Assembly: GCF_038452275.1 (NCBI RefSeq)
Contig: NZ_CP141643.1
Span: forward strand, 1,674,001-1,738,000
DNA: 64,000 nt
Direction of reading: 5' to 3'
DNA from: Corynebacterium sp. BD556
GTDB lineage: Bacteria > Actinomycetota > Actinomycetes > Mycobacteriales > Mycobacteriaceae
Shown here in pieces: positions 7,633 through 17,451 of this stretch. Below the pieces are notes generated by a model. That model searched no databases and was not told the origin of the DNA. It saw only the letters and a list, made by a program, of their open reading frames with translations. How positions within the stretch are numbered: the stretch's first letter is position 1; every line of letters starts with the position of its first letter. A program made the position numbers and the translations under genes.

Positions 7633-10572
7633 TTGCTTAATAAACACCCCGTCTTCAGTCACCTTTTCGGGTGGGTGCTTTTCACCCTGGTCATTTTCGC
7701 GCAACCTCCGGGCCGCGTCGCCGCCGATACGAAGTTCAACCTCACCCAGAACCCGCTCGGGTTTTTGCGCCAAGCCACCCACGCTTATACCGACCAGTTC
7801 ACTCTCGGGCAGATTCAAAACCAAGCCTACGGCTACCTCTTTCCCCAGGGCCCCTTTTTCCTCTTGCCATTTCCGGATTGGGTGCTGCAGCGTTTGTGGT
7901 GGTCGTTGCTTGTCTGCCTCGCCTTTTCGGGAACCTTACTGTTGGCCCGCCGGATCGGGCTGCCGCACGGGGCCGCTGTTTTCTCCGCGGTGCTCTACGC
8001 CTTTAGCCCCCGGATTTTGACCACCCTGACCGCTATTTCTTCGGAGGCCTGGCCGGTCGCGCTCGTGCCGTGGACGCTTGTTGGTCTTGTGCGGCAACGC
8101 CCAAACGTGGCGGCTTCGCTCATCCCGGTCGCCCTGATGGGGGCGGTCAACGCCACCGCAACCATTTTCGCTTGCGTTCCGGCGTTGGTGTTTTTGCTGT
8201 GGCGCCGCCAAGCCCGCGCCGCTGCTCTTTGGTTTGTTGGTGCGGTGTTGCTAAGCGCCTGGTGGATCGGCCCGCTGCTCGTGCTGGGGCGCTACTCGCC
8301 GCCGTTTACGGAGTTCATCGAATCCGCCTTCGTCACCTCCTTTTGGCTCAACCCAGCCGAGATCCTGCGCGGGATGACAAGTTGGTCGCCGTTCGTGGAC
8401 ACGGAACGCGCCGCCGGTTTCCTGCTTGTTGCTGAACCTGTGTTCATCCTGGCCACCACCTTTGTTGCTGCGATCGGGGTGGCGGGACTTGCCCGGCGCG
8501 ACATGCCGTGGCGTGGTTTCTTCGTGGCACTTTTCGCGCTCGGCTTTTTTGTTCTGGGCACTGCGCACTTTGTGCCTTCGCTTTACGACGGCCCCCTTGC
8601 CCCCTTCCGCAACTTGCACAAACTCGATTTCTTGGTGCGTTTGCCTGTGGTTTTAGGTGCTGGGTGGGCGCTGTCGCATGTGCGCCCACCGGCGGTGGTG
8701 GCGGCGGTGCTGGCGGCGGTGGTGGCGATTGCCCCTGTATGGTCGCTGCGCCTTTTGCCCCAGGGGACGTGGACGGAAGTGTCGCCCGACTGGGTTGCGG
8801 CTGGTCAGTGGCTCAATGAGCATGCTGCGGGCACTCGTAGTTTGGTGGTGCCGGCGAGTTCCTTTGCGCGCCAAGACTGGGGCTGGACCCGCGACGAGCC
8901 GATTCAGGCTGTCACTGATGTCAATTTTGCGGTGCGCGACGCGGTTCCTTTGGTGGCTCCGGAGACAATCCGTGGGCTTGACGGGCAGGTCTACGCTTTG
9001 GACGGGGAGGCGTTGCGCTCCCTTGGTGTCGGTGCGATCATTGTGCGCCATGACCTTGAGGCCGCACCTGACACCCCGCAGTTAGGTGCGCCCACGGCGC
9101 GTTTCGGCGCGGTGGAAATTCATCTTCTGGAGGGCAGCCGCGACATGATGCTTACGTCTTTTGCCCCGGTGCGTGTCGACGGCGGCGGGGAGGTCTTAGC
9201 CCTTTTGTATAAGGAGCGCGGTTATTTCCCCGCCACTTTGACCGGGGACAATCCCACGATCATTACCGACACCCCAGCGTTGGCGGCACGCAACTACGGC
9301 ACGCTGCGCTCTCCGCTTTCTGCCCATCTTTACGATCTTGCGGAGGGCGCCGATGTGCGCAACCGCCTGAAGGACTACCCCTCCTCCGGCACGCCGGTGG
9401 CGGTAACGCAGGTGGGTCAGGCTCGCGCTTCGAGTTCTGCTGCCGACGCCACCGCGTTCGGCGGCGCCAACCCTTCCGCTTCGCTCACCGCCGCTTTTGA
9501 TGGTCTTGCTGAGACGGCTTGGTGGCCCGCCCCCGGCGACGAGGAGGCCTGGATCGAAACAAGTGTCGAGGGCAGCTCCATCTCTATTACCGCCACTGAG
9601 GACACCACCGTTGTGCTTAGTGACGATTCCTCCCAGCGCTCCATTTCCCTTGTCGGCGCAGAAGCTCGCTCCATCCGGGTTCACGGTGATTTAGCGCGCA
9701 TCACGTTGACAGGGCGCGTGGGCATTACCCAAATCGACTCAGGTGTTTCGCGCATCGTGGAGGTGCCGGGCACCGCTGAGAATTACTTCTTCCAGCGCAT
9801 CTTTCCCGCAACGCAGCTCATCCACCGCCGCTTCACCACGGACACCCCTGCGACCTGGGAGTTTAGTGCGCCCGCCACGGTTGACGGCGAGCCCGTCGAA
9901 GGCACTGCCTACCTTGAGGCGGGCGCCCATGAGGTGCTTTCGACCGCTGAAACCCTCAGCATTAGCCGTACGGTGTTTGAGCCGCCAGCGTGGACGGCTT
10001 TCAACGGCCACGTCGACGCGCGCGAGAATGAACAGATCATTGTGACTACCCGCGGTTTCAACGCAGGCTTGCGCGGCAGTATCGACGACACAACGCTTGA
10101 GCCCACGCTTATCGACGCCCACATGCAGGGCTTCCGCGTCCCACCCGGCGTCGGCGGTGAGTTCACCATGACCTTTGCCGGTGAGCGCCCCTACCGCCTC
10201 AGTCTCGCCGCAGGAGGTGCACTTTCCTTTCTCACCTTTGTGGGCTGCACCATACTTGGCCTGTGTGGGTTGCGCCGCCGCGAATGTTTCGCCCATCCGG
10301 GCCCGGGCGAGCGCACCTGGTCTGCCTCACTGGCCGCCGTCGGTGTTGGCCTTGTGCCGGGTGCGTTGGCCTTTACCGCTGTGTGGGCGATCCGACGCTT
10401 CACGTTGATCCCCTCGTGGTTAATCGCTGGCGGGTCCACCGTGTTTATGGGTTTGTGGTTGGCGCGTGCGCCTTGGCCCCAGGAAAACTACGCGGGCAGC
10501 TCATTTTTGGTTCTGATAGCGGGCTGCGCGGCGCTTGCGGCTCTTTCCTGGCCTGATGGGGACGGACTGTGA
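7633..10572 (+). CDS. aftD: AftD-type alpha-(1->3)-arabinofuranosyltransferase
   Basis: A 979-residue GT-C membrane glycosyltransferase that uses decaprenyl-phosphoryl-arabinose to branch arabinogalactan and lipoarabinomannan in the periplasm. The N-terminal third is polytopic and contains the conserved DTKFNLTQNPLGFL and AYGYLFPQGPFFLLPFP segments. A large extracytoplasmic region (about residues 390-880) has discoidin-like beta-rich stretches, including AFDGLAETAWWPAPGDEEAW. Three C-terminal hydrophobic helices end the protein. Mycobacterial AftD is longer (about 1400 residues); corynebacterial forms are around 1000, so this is full length. The start is taken as TTG at 7633, just after the DUF2613 stop. 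No clear ribosome-binding site is seen, so translational coupling is likely. Confidence 0.85.
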   Translation: MLNKHPVFSHLFGWVLFTLVIFAQPPGRVAADTKFNLTQNPLGFLRQATHAYTDQFTLGQIQNQAYGYLFPQGPFFLLPFPDWVLQRLWWSLLVCLAFSGTLLLARRIGLPHGAAVFSAVLYAFSPRILTTLTAISSEAWPVALVPWTLVGLVRQRPNVAASLIPVALMGAVNATATIFACVPALVFLLWRRQARAAALWFVGAVLLSAWWIGPLLVLGRYSPPFTEFIESAFVTSFWLNPAEILRGMTSWSPFVDTERAAGFLLVAEPVFILATTFVAAIGVAGLARRDMPWRGFFVALFALGFFVLGTAHFVPSLYDGPLAPFRNLHKLDFLVRLPVVLGAGWALSHVRPPAVVAAVLAAVVAIAPVWSLRLLPQGTWTEVSPDWVAAGQWLNEHAAGTRSLVVPASSFARQDWGWTRDEPIQAVTDVNFAVRDAVPLVAPETIRGLDGQVYALDGEALRSLGVGAIIVRHDLEAAPDTPQLGAPTARFGAVEIHLLEGSRDMMLTSFAPVRVDGGGEVLALLYKERGYFPATLTGDNPTIITDTPALAARNYGTLRSPLSAHLYDLAEGADVRNRLKDYPSSGTPVAVTQVGQARASSSAADATAFGGANPSASLTAAFDGLAETAWWPAPGDEEAWIETSVEGSSISITATEDTTVVLSDDSSQRSISLVGAEARSIRVHGDLARITLTGRVGITQIDSGVSRIVEVPGTAENYFFQRIFPATQLIHRRFTTDTPATWEFSAPATVDGEPVEGTAYLEAGAHEVLSTAETLSISRTVFEPPAWTAFNGHVDARENEQIIVTTRGFNAGLRGSIDDTTLEPTLIDAHMQGFRVPPGVGGEFTMTFAGERPYRLSLAAGGALSFLTFVGCTILGLCGLRRRECFAHPGPGERTWSASLAAVGVGLVPGALAFTAVWAIRRFTLIPSWLIAGGSTVFMGLWLARAPWPQENYAGSSFLVLIAGCAALAALSWPDGDGL

Positions 10573-10578
10573 CTTGCC

Positions 10579-10608
10579 TTGCCTTATTGCCGTGGTGGGG
10601 TCTAAAGT
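10579..10608 (+). promoter_or_regulatory. Candidate promoter of the PTS operon
   Basis: TTGCCT (10579-10584) and TAAAGT (10603-10608) are 18 bp apart. Transcription starting near 10615 would give a leader of about 135 nt that carries the RAT and terminator elements described next. Confidence 0.4.
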
Positions 10609-10630
10609 CACAATTGTAGAAACCAACCCA

Positions 10631-10660
10631 GGGTTGTTACTCGGAAATGAGGCAAGACCT
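10631..10660 (+). promoter_or_regulatory. RAT: ribonucleic antiterminator site for a BglG/SacY-type protein
   Basis: The segment starts GGGTTGTTACTC and ends GAGGCAAGACCT, the bipartite imperfect-palindrome consensus of RAT sites (compare GGATTGTTACTG...GGCAAAACC in the E. coli bgl leader). Its 3' half (10655-10660) is also the start of the left arm of the terminator hairpin, so binding of the antiterminator would prevent that hairpin. This mutually exclusive arrangement is the standard mechanism. The cognate protein is encoded two genes further on, at 12812. Confidence 0.85.
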
Positions 10661-10698
10661 GAGGCATCCACTTGGTGGTGTCTCGGGTCTTTTTCTTT
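10655..10698 (+). terminator. Conditional intrinsic terminator in the PTS leader
   Basis: AGACCTGAGGCA (10655-10666) pairs over 12 positions, two of them G-U, with TGTCTCGGGTCT (10679-10690). The stem is followed by TTTTCTTT. The left arm overlaps the RAT by 6 nt. Read-through is expected only when the unphosphorylated or activated antiterminator holds the RAT. Confidence 0.8.
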
Positions 10699-10748
10699 CC
10701 CCTCACCTTCGACACCAGCCCTGCCCTAACAAGTCAAGGAAGGTCACG

Positions 10749-12800
10749 ATGTCAACATCGCGGGATTCCAGTGCGCGGGCGATCGTCGAAAATCTCGGCG
10801 GGGCAGAAAACATCGCCAGCCTCACGCACTGCGCCACACGTTTGCGCCTCGAGCTACATGACGTGGGCAAAGTCAACGAAGTCGAATTGGATGCAGTCCC
10901 CGGAGTTTTGGGAACCGTCCACCAAGGCGACAGCCGCTACCAAGTGATCTGCGGTGGTGGCGTGGAGTCCATGTATACCGCCATTACGCACCTGCCCGAG
11001 ATGAAAAACAGTGGTGCAGCCGCACGCTCCGACGCCGACGTCAAGGAAGAAGCCCGCTCCAAAGCGCGCGGCAAGTACGCCTGGCTGGACAACTTCTTCG
11101 AGTACCTGTCGGACTCGTTTCGTCCTATTTTGGGCGTGCTGCTGGGTGCGTCGCTCATCATTGCGATCGCGGCGGTGCTCGACGCGTTCCACGTGATTGA
11201 TTTCCGCGACGACAACAAGTCGGCCACCTGGGTATTCTTCGACGCAATGTGGCGCAGCGTGTTCTACTTCCTGCCGCTGATGGTGGCCTACAACGCGGCG
11301 AAGAAGCTGCGCGTCGACCCGTGGCTGGGTGCTGCGATCATGGGCGCGCTCATGACACCCGAGTTCATGAGCCTGTCGGACCCGCAGCGCTTCCCCGAAA
11401 CCGTCTCCACCACCAACGAGGCCCTGGGCAAGGACCTGTTTAGCACCACGATCTTCGGTCTGCCGATGCAGCTCAATGACTACGGCGGGCAGGTGTTCGT
11501 GCCGCTGATCATGGTGGCGATCCTGGCGGTGGTCTACCACGCACTCAAAAAGATCTTCCCGGACAACGTGCAGATGGTGTTTGTGCCGTTTATCTCCATG
11601 CTGATCATGATCCCGCTGACTGCCTTTTTCATCGGCCCGTTGGGGATATGGCTGGGCAACGGAATCGGCACCGGTTTGGCCTGGATGAACTCAAACGCGC
11701 CGTTTATCTTCGCCATTTTGATCCCGATGCTTTACCCCTTCCTCGTGCCGCTCGGCCTGCACTGGCCGCTCAACGCCTTGATGCTGGTGAATATCCAAAC
11801 ACTGGGCTACGACTTCATCCAGGGCCCGATGGGCGTGTGGAACTTCGCCTGCTTCGGCGCCACCGCCGGTGTGCTTGCCTTGTCGATGCGCGACCACGAC
11901 ACCCAGATGCGCCAAACCGCCAGCGGTGCCCTCGCCGCCGGCCTCTTCGGCGGTATTTCCGAGCCCTCGCTCTACGGCATCCACCTGCGCTTTAAGCGCA
12001 TCTACCCGCGTATGCTGCTGGGGTGTTTCGCAGGCGGTGTGACCATCGCGATCCTGTCCGCCCCCTTTGAAGGTGTGAAGACGCAAGCTTTCGTGTTCAC
12101 CTCGCTTCTGACCACCGTGGTGTTTAACCCCGTGTGGGTCTACATCGTGTCCATCGCGGTGGCCTTCTTCGTGGCCATGTTCGCCATCGTCCTTACTGAT
12201 TACCGCACACCCGAGGAAAAAGCCGAAGCCGCAGCCGCACGCGAAGCTGAGCGTGCCGAGGCTGAGCGTGCCGAGGCTGAGCGTGTCGAACCCACGCTGG
12301 TTGCTGCTTCTGCTGGCGGCGGCACCGCCGTCGCCACCGCGATTGCCACTATCCCAGTGCAGGCGCCGGTTGCTGGAGAGCTGGTCAGCCTCGCAGAATC
12401 CGGCGACAAAGTCTTCGCTTCCGGGGCCCTCGGCGCCGGCGTGGGCATCGTACCTAGAGAATCCGCCGTGGTCGCGCCGGTAACTGGCACCCTGGTCACT
12501 GTGGCCAAGACCGGCCACGCCTTTGGCATCAAAACCGATGAGGGTGTCGAGGTGCTCGTCCACGTCGGCATCGACACCGTCAAGATGGACGGTGAAGGCT
12601 TCGAGGTGGCCGTGGAGAAAAAGCAGCGCGTGAAAGCGGGCGACTTGCTCACCACCGTCGATTTCGACGCCATCTCAAAGGCCGGCTACCCCACAACCAC
12701 CTTGATCACGGTGACGAACAGCAAGAAGCTTTCCAGCGTTGAACCTCTCGCCGCAGGAACGGTAAGCGCCGGGGACACCGTGATCGAAGTTCAGCCATAA
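10749..12800 (+). CDS. PTS EIIBCA permease, beta-glucoside family
   Basis: A 683-residue sugar transporter and kinase. Domain order is EIIB (residues 1-90, phosphorylated C28 in THCATRLRL), polytopic EIIC (about 110-480, with the GGISEPSLYGI substrate motif), an Ala/Glu-rich linker made of repeated AEAER units, and EIIA (about 540-680, phosphorylated H605 in VLVHVGIDTVKM). B-C-A order is that of BglF. The ATG at 10749 is chosen because AAGGAAGG lies just upstream and it abolishes a leader-encoded extension. No beta-glucosidase gene follows, so the sugar is not settled by context; beta-glucosides, glucose, sucrose and trehalose remain possible. Expression should depend on the RAT/terminator leader. 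Confidence 0.9.
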   Translation: MSTSRDSSARAIVENLGGAENIASLTHCATRLRLELHDVGKVNEVELDAVPGVLGTVHQGDSRYQVICGGGVESMYTAITHLPEMKNSGAAARSDADVKEEARSKARGKYAWLDNFFEYLSDSFRPILGVLLGASLIIAIAAVLDAFHVIDFRDDNKSATWVFFDAMWRSVFYFLPLMVAYNAAKKLRVDPWLGAAIMGALMTPEFMSLSDPQRFPETVSTTNEALGKDLFSTTIFGLPMQLNDYGGQVFVPLIMVAILAVVYHALKKIFPDNVQMVFVPFISMLIMIPLTAFFIGPLGIWLGNGIGTGLAWMNSNAPFIFAILIPMLYPFLVPLGLHWPLNALMLVNIQTLGYDFIQGPMGVWNFACFGATAGVLALSMRDHDTQMRQTASGALAAGLFGGISEPSLYGIHLRFKRIYPRMLLGCFAGGVTIAILSAPFEGVKTQAFVFTSLLTTVVFNPVWVYIVSIAVAFFVAMFAIVLTDYRTPEEKAEAAAAREAERAEAERAEAERVEPTLVAASAGGGTAVATAIATIPVQAPVAGELVSLAESGDKVFASGALGAGVGIVPRESAVVAPVTGTLVTVAKTGHAFGIKTDEGVEVLVHVGIDTVKMDGEGFEVAVEKKQRVKAGDLLTTVDFDAISKAGYPTTTLITVTNSKKLSSVEPLAAGTVSAGDTVIEVQP

Positions 12801-12811
12801 TCGGTGTCAGG

Positions 12812-14008
<1,197 letters not shown>

Positions 14009-14045
14009 CACGCCGTTTCGCCCTGATTGGAAGGAAACTGGAGAC

Positions 14046-15737
14046 ATGTTTAAGCAACACAGCGTCATCTACGGCATCGGCGTTTCAACCGGCACCGCCC
14101 ACGCCGAGGTGGTCAAGGTTTTGCCCGCCCCGGGTGTGGATGCCCATGAGCCAAACTCCACCGACCCAGCGGCAGATGGCGCACGAGTGCGCGAGGCCAT
14201 GAACGCGGTGGCGGCGTCGCTAAAAGCGCAGGCCGAAACCTCCGCTCCCGCTGCCCGCCCGATCCTCGAGGCGACCGCGCAGCTAGCTAAAGACAAGGCG
14301 CTTGCTAAGGCCGTCGATAAGCGGCTCAAACATGGCTCCGGTGTCACCCGCGCCGTCAACGACGCTGTCGAAGAATACGCGCAGTTGCTGGCCAACCTCG
14401 GCGGGTACATGGCCGAGCGCGTCACCGACCTTTACGACGTTCGCGACCGCACCATTTGTGAGCTGCGCGGACTGCCCAAACCGGGCGTCCCCGATGTCAC
14501 CTCGCCGACGATCCTGATTGCCGAGGACCTCGCGCCCGCCGAAACCGTCGGCCTCGACCCGCAGCTCATCGTTGGTATCGTCACCGCCGCTGGCGGGCCA
14601 ACCAGCCACACCGCAATCCTCGCCGCGCAGCTCGGCATTCCCGCCGTCGTCCGTGCCTCCGGCGCCATGGACATTGAGGCCGGAACGCAGGTTGCCATCG
14701 ACGGCGGCTCCGGCGAAGTCATTGTCTACCCCACCGACGAAGACGTCACGCAACTCCGGGAGCGGGCACAGCGCCGTGCAGCAGCGCTGGCTGGTTCGAC
14801 CGGCGCAGGCTTAACTGCCGACGGCTACCCCATCAACCTCCTGGCCAACATCGGCACCCCCGAAGACGCCGACACCGCCGCTGCCCAAGACGTCGAAGGC
14901 ACCGGCCTGTTTCGCACCGAATTTCTTTTCCTTGACCGCGACAGCGCCCCCTCCTTTGAGGAACAAACCGACACCTACACCCGAGTGCTTAAAGCCTTCG
15001 GCACCCGGCGCGTGGTGGTGCGCACCCTCGACGCCGGCGCCGATAAACCTTTGCGCTTCGCCGACCTCGGCGAGGAAGAAAACCCAGCGCTGGGACGCCG
15101 TGGCGTGCGCCTGTCGCAAGCCCGCGAGGATCTCATGGACACCCAACTTGACGCACTCGCCGCCGCGTACGAGGCCACCGGCCGCGCCGCGGACCTGCGC
15201 GTTATGGCACCTATGGTCGCCACCCTCGACGAGGCCACCTGGTTTGCCGACACGGCTCGCGCCCGTAACCTACCCAAAGTGGGCGTCATGGTCGAAATCC
15301 CCGCCGCCGCCATCACCTCAGCACGGCTTTTATCGGTAGTGGACTTCGCCTCCATCGGCACCAACGACTTGTCCCAGTACACAATGGCCGCCGACCGCAT
15401 GCAAGGCGCACTGGCCGAGCTGCTTTCGCCGTGGCAGCCAGCGCTTTTGCAGCTCATCAAGGCCACCTGCCAGGGCGGCGAAGCCACCGGCAAACCCGTC
15501 GGTGTGTGCGGTGAGGCCGGAGGAGAGCCCCTCATGGCGCTGGTTTTGGTCGGCCTGGGTGTGTCCTCGCTGTCCATGGCGGCATCCAAGGTGCCCGCCG
15601 TGCGCGCAGCGCTGAGGATGCACGACCGCGCCACCTGCCAACAGATGGCGGCTTACGCCCTCGACGCTGCTTCCGCCGCCGATGCCCAAGCAGCGGTGCG
15701 CGCCCTGATCAACCCGAAGATGGCGGCATTGCTGTAG
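14046..15737 (+). CDS. ptsI: PTS Enzyme I (PEP-protein phosphotransferase)
   Basis: A 563-residue enzyme that takes phosphate from phosphoenolpyruvate and gives it to HPr. It has an N-terminal HPr-binding helical region, the phosphohistidine domain with H188 in GGPTSHTAILAAQLGIPAVV, and the C-terminal PEP-binding barrel with RTEFLFLDRD, SIGTNDLSQYTMAADR and catalytic C488 in GVCGEAGGEP. The ATG at 14046 is preceded by GGAAGGAAACTGGAG. Full family length. It is the last gene of the EIIBCA-antiterminator-HPr-EI operon. Its last 29 bp overlap the 3' end of the convergent acyltransferase gene. Confidence 0.95.
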   Translation: MFKQHSVIYGIGVSTGTAHAEVVKVLPAPGVDAHEPNSTDPAADGARVREAMNAVAASLKAQAETSAPAARPILEATAQLAKDKALAKAVDKRLKHGSGVTRAVNDAVEEYAQLLANLGGYMAERVTDLYDVRDRTICELRGLPKPGVPDVTSPTILIAEDLAPAETVGLDPQLIVGIVTAAGGPTSHTAILAAQLGIPAVVRASGAMDIEAGTQVAIDGGSGEVIVYPTDEDVTQLRERAQRRAAALAGSTGAGLTADGYPINLLANIGTPEDADTAAAQDVEGTGLFRTEFLFLDRDSAPSFEEQTDTYTRVLKAFGTRRVVVRTLDAGADKPLRFADLGEEENPALGRRGVRLSQAREDLMDTQLDALAAAYEATGRAADLRVMAPMVATLDEATWFADTARARNLPKVGVMVEIPAAAITSARLLSVVDFASIGTNDLSQYTMAADRMQGALAELLSPWQPALLQLIKATCQGGEATGKPVGVCGEAGGEPLMALVLVGLGVSSLSMAASKVPAVRAALRMHDRATCQQMAAYALDAASAADAQAAVRALINPKMAALL

Positions 15738-16737
15738 AGGTCGTTGCAGGTCGAAGCACCCTCCCAGACAGGCCACGGACCAGGCGCGCGCCGGGCTTTT
15801 CCACCCATTCGTAGGAGATGTATGCAACTGCCACACTCGCCGCAGCAGTAAACACCAGCACTGGCAGGAAGTACCCGCTAAACACTGGCACGCCGAGAAC
15901 AGGGAAAGCCAATGACAACACGGCGACATGCCACAGGAAAATGGAGTAAGACCAGCGCCCAAGATGGCGCATCACCGGCGAGGCGAGCAGTCCGTTTTCG
16001 CGTGGGCCGAGAGCGAAGGGCACCACGATAACCGCAGCGAAGGCAGCGCCGATGAGCACTCGCACGTTGAACTGCGCCGGTGTGGGGTGTTCCAGACCGG
16101 CTGGGCCCACAACCCCGCCGAGCCAGGCCAGAGGGATAAAAAGCGCGACGAGAGGCCACCGGGGCCAGCGCCAGGTCACGCCCAAACGTTCCAGTTCTGC
16201 CGCGGCCAAGCCCACCGCGAACCAAGGAATGTACGACGGCGGCCAGATTTGCATATTTACGGCGTCGACAGGCGCCACAGCCCACGGCCACAATAGTGAC
16301 AGCGGCACCATAACCAAAAGCGCGATCCACCGCTGCCGTATCCGCACGCACAGCGGCAAAGCCAGGTAGAAGGCAACCTCCACACACAGCGACCACATGT
16401 GGGTCAGCCCGGCGACAAGGCCGTCAGGCATGTAAATCTGCACCAAAAAGAGGTTGCCCAGAAACTGCCTCGCGCCGAGGTGCGAAAGCTCCGGCAGTAC
16501 GAGTGAAACCACAACTACGCACACCAGGTATGCGGGCGCGATGCGCGCGATACGGCGCGAGTAGTAACCAGTCCGCGGGGTGGCGCGCGAAAGCAAGAAG
16601 GCGGACAGGGCGAAAAATACAGCGACGAAGTAGTCGAAGCGGGCGAGGATCGGCGAATCCTCGCCGGTCTGGAACGCTACATGCGTGACAAGGATCCCGA
16701 GGGCGGCGACAGCGCGCAGGCCCTCAAGTTCCGGCAA
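15709..16737 (-). CDS. tmaT: Membrane acyltransferase family 3, TmaT-like
   Basis: A 342-residue polytopic protein beginning PELEGLRAVAALGILVTHVAF, the acyltransferase-3 signature with the catalytic histidine (LVTH), followed by about nine more hydrophobic helices. In C. glutamicum the gene next to the DUF3068 gene encodes TmaT, which acetylates trehalose monomycolate before or during its export; position and family match here. The only start codon near the conserved N-terminus is TTG at 16737. It is divergent from the DUF3068 gene (18 bp between start codons) and convergent with ptsI (29-bp overlap). Other O-acyltransferase substrates are possible. Confidence 0.75.
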   Translation of the reverse strand: MPELEGLRAVAALGILVTHVAFQTGEDSPILARFDYFVAVFFALSAFLLSRATPRTGYYSRRIARIAPAYLVCVVVVSLVLPELSHLGARQFLGNLFLVQIYMPDGLVAGLTHMWSLCVEVAFYLALPLCVRIRQRWIALLVMVPLSLLWPWAVAPVDAVNMQIWPPSYIPWFAVGLAAAELERLGVTWRWPRWPLVALFIPLAWLGGVVGPAGLEHPTPAQFNVRVLIGAAFAAVIVVPFALGPRENGLLASPVMRHLGRWSYSIFLWHVAVLSLAFPVLGVPVFSGYFLPVLVFTAAASVAVAYISYEWVEKPGARLVRGLSGRVLRPATTSTAMPPSSG

Positions 16738-16742
16738 TAGGT

Positions 16743-16767
16743 TATTGTTTCTGATGTGTACAGTGTA
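16743..16767. promoter_or_regulatory. Overlapping divergent -10 elements
   Basis: On the plus strand TATTGT (16743-16748) lies 7 nt before the GTG at 16756, consistent with leaderless transcription. On the minus strand TACACT (16767 down to 16762) would start transcription near 16755, giving a leader of under 20 nt for the TTG at 16737. Each element lies within or next to the other gene's first codons, so the two polymerases should compete. Confidence 0.45.
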
Positions 16768-17451
16768 GGACTCAGGCGTGTCCGCATCGCCGCGGCTGTG
16801 GTGCTCTTGTGCATTCTTTTGAATTTCATCCCGCCGGCGGTAATCGCTTCACAGCGCGCCATTGATCGCCCTGCAACGTACACCACGGTATTCGACGGGC
16901 CTGTGCCCTATTCCGTCACAACGGAGTTTGAGCAGGGTACGAAAAAGGATGAGGTGGACATTCGGGCGCGTTTGCTTATCGGTTCCACCGAATACCACGA
17001 CTCCTACACCGCCGCTGTCACCACTGCTTTTCCTGTGCGCGATCGCGGCGGCATGACTTATATTTTCCCTTACCGTCCGGAACGGCGCAGCTACCCCTAC
17101 TCGGATCCCTTCGCGTTGGAGGCTGTCGCCATGGACTACGTGGGCCCTCGCAATGTTGGAGGCCTGGAAACATACAAGTACCTCGCGCTCATCGAGGACG
17201 GCGACTACCGCGCCGAGCGCACTTTCGATATGGAGCGGCGCACCGGCCGGATCCTCGACGAGACGTGGACAACCTCGGGCGGGCCGGTCGAGGGCTTTTT
17301 CCGGATGGCGGAAAGCTCGCGGGCGGAGGCTTTTGATCAGGCGAAGGGCGACGTGATCCTTTTGCGTGCCTTGCAAGTTCTTGCGTGGCTTACTCGCGCT
17401 GTGATAGTTGTGACCCTGGTGTGGCTGGCGTTGTCTTATGCGCGCCGCTAA
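16756..17451 (+). CDS. lmcA: DUF3068 (PorA-like) membrane protein, LmcA-like
   Basis: A 231-residue protein with an N-terminal transmembrane helix (about 8-28), an extracytoplasmic domain containing YIFPYRPERRSYPYSDP and a C-terminal helix (about 208-228). DUF3068 features include the NVGGLETYKY and RTGRILDETW segments. The C. glutamicum counterpart in the same position, NCgl2760/LmcA, is needed for lipomannan maturation and lipoarabinomannan synthesis. The start is a GTG at 16756 suited to leaderless expression; an alternative internal start is not obvious. It overlaps the next gene by 14 bp, so the two are an operon. Confidence 0.7.
   Translation: MYSVGLRRVRIAAAVVLLCILLNFIPPAVIASQRAIDRPATYTTVFDGPVPYSVTTEFEQGTKKDEVDIRARLLIGSTEYHDSYTAAVTTAFPVRDRGGMTYIFPYRPERRSYPYSDPFALEAVAMDYVGPRNVGGLETYKYLALIEDGDYRAERTFDMERRTGRILDETWTTSGGPVEGFFRMAESSRAEAFDQAKGDVILLRALQVLAWLTRAVIVVTLVWLALSYARR

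Noticed and set aside
10647..10748. An N-terminal extension of the EIIBCA permease
   Set aside because: It would be coded by the RAT/terminator leader, and the family starts at the ATG at 10749 with AAGGAAGG before it.
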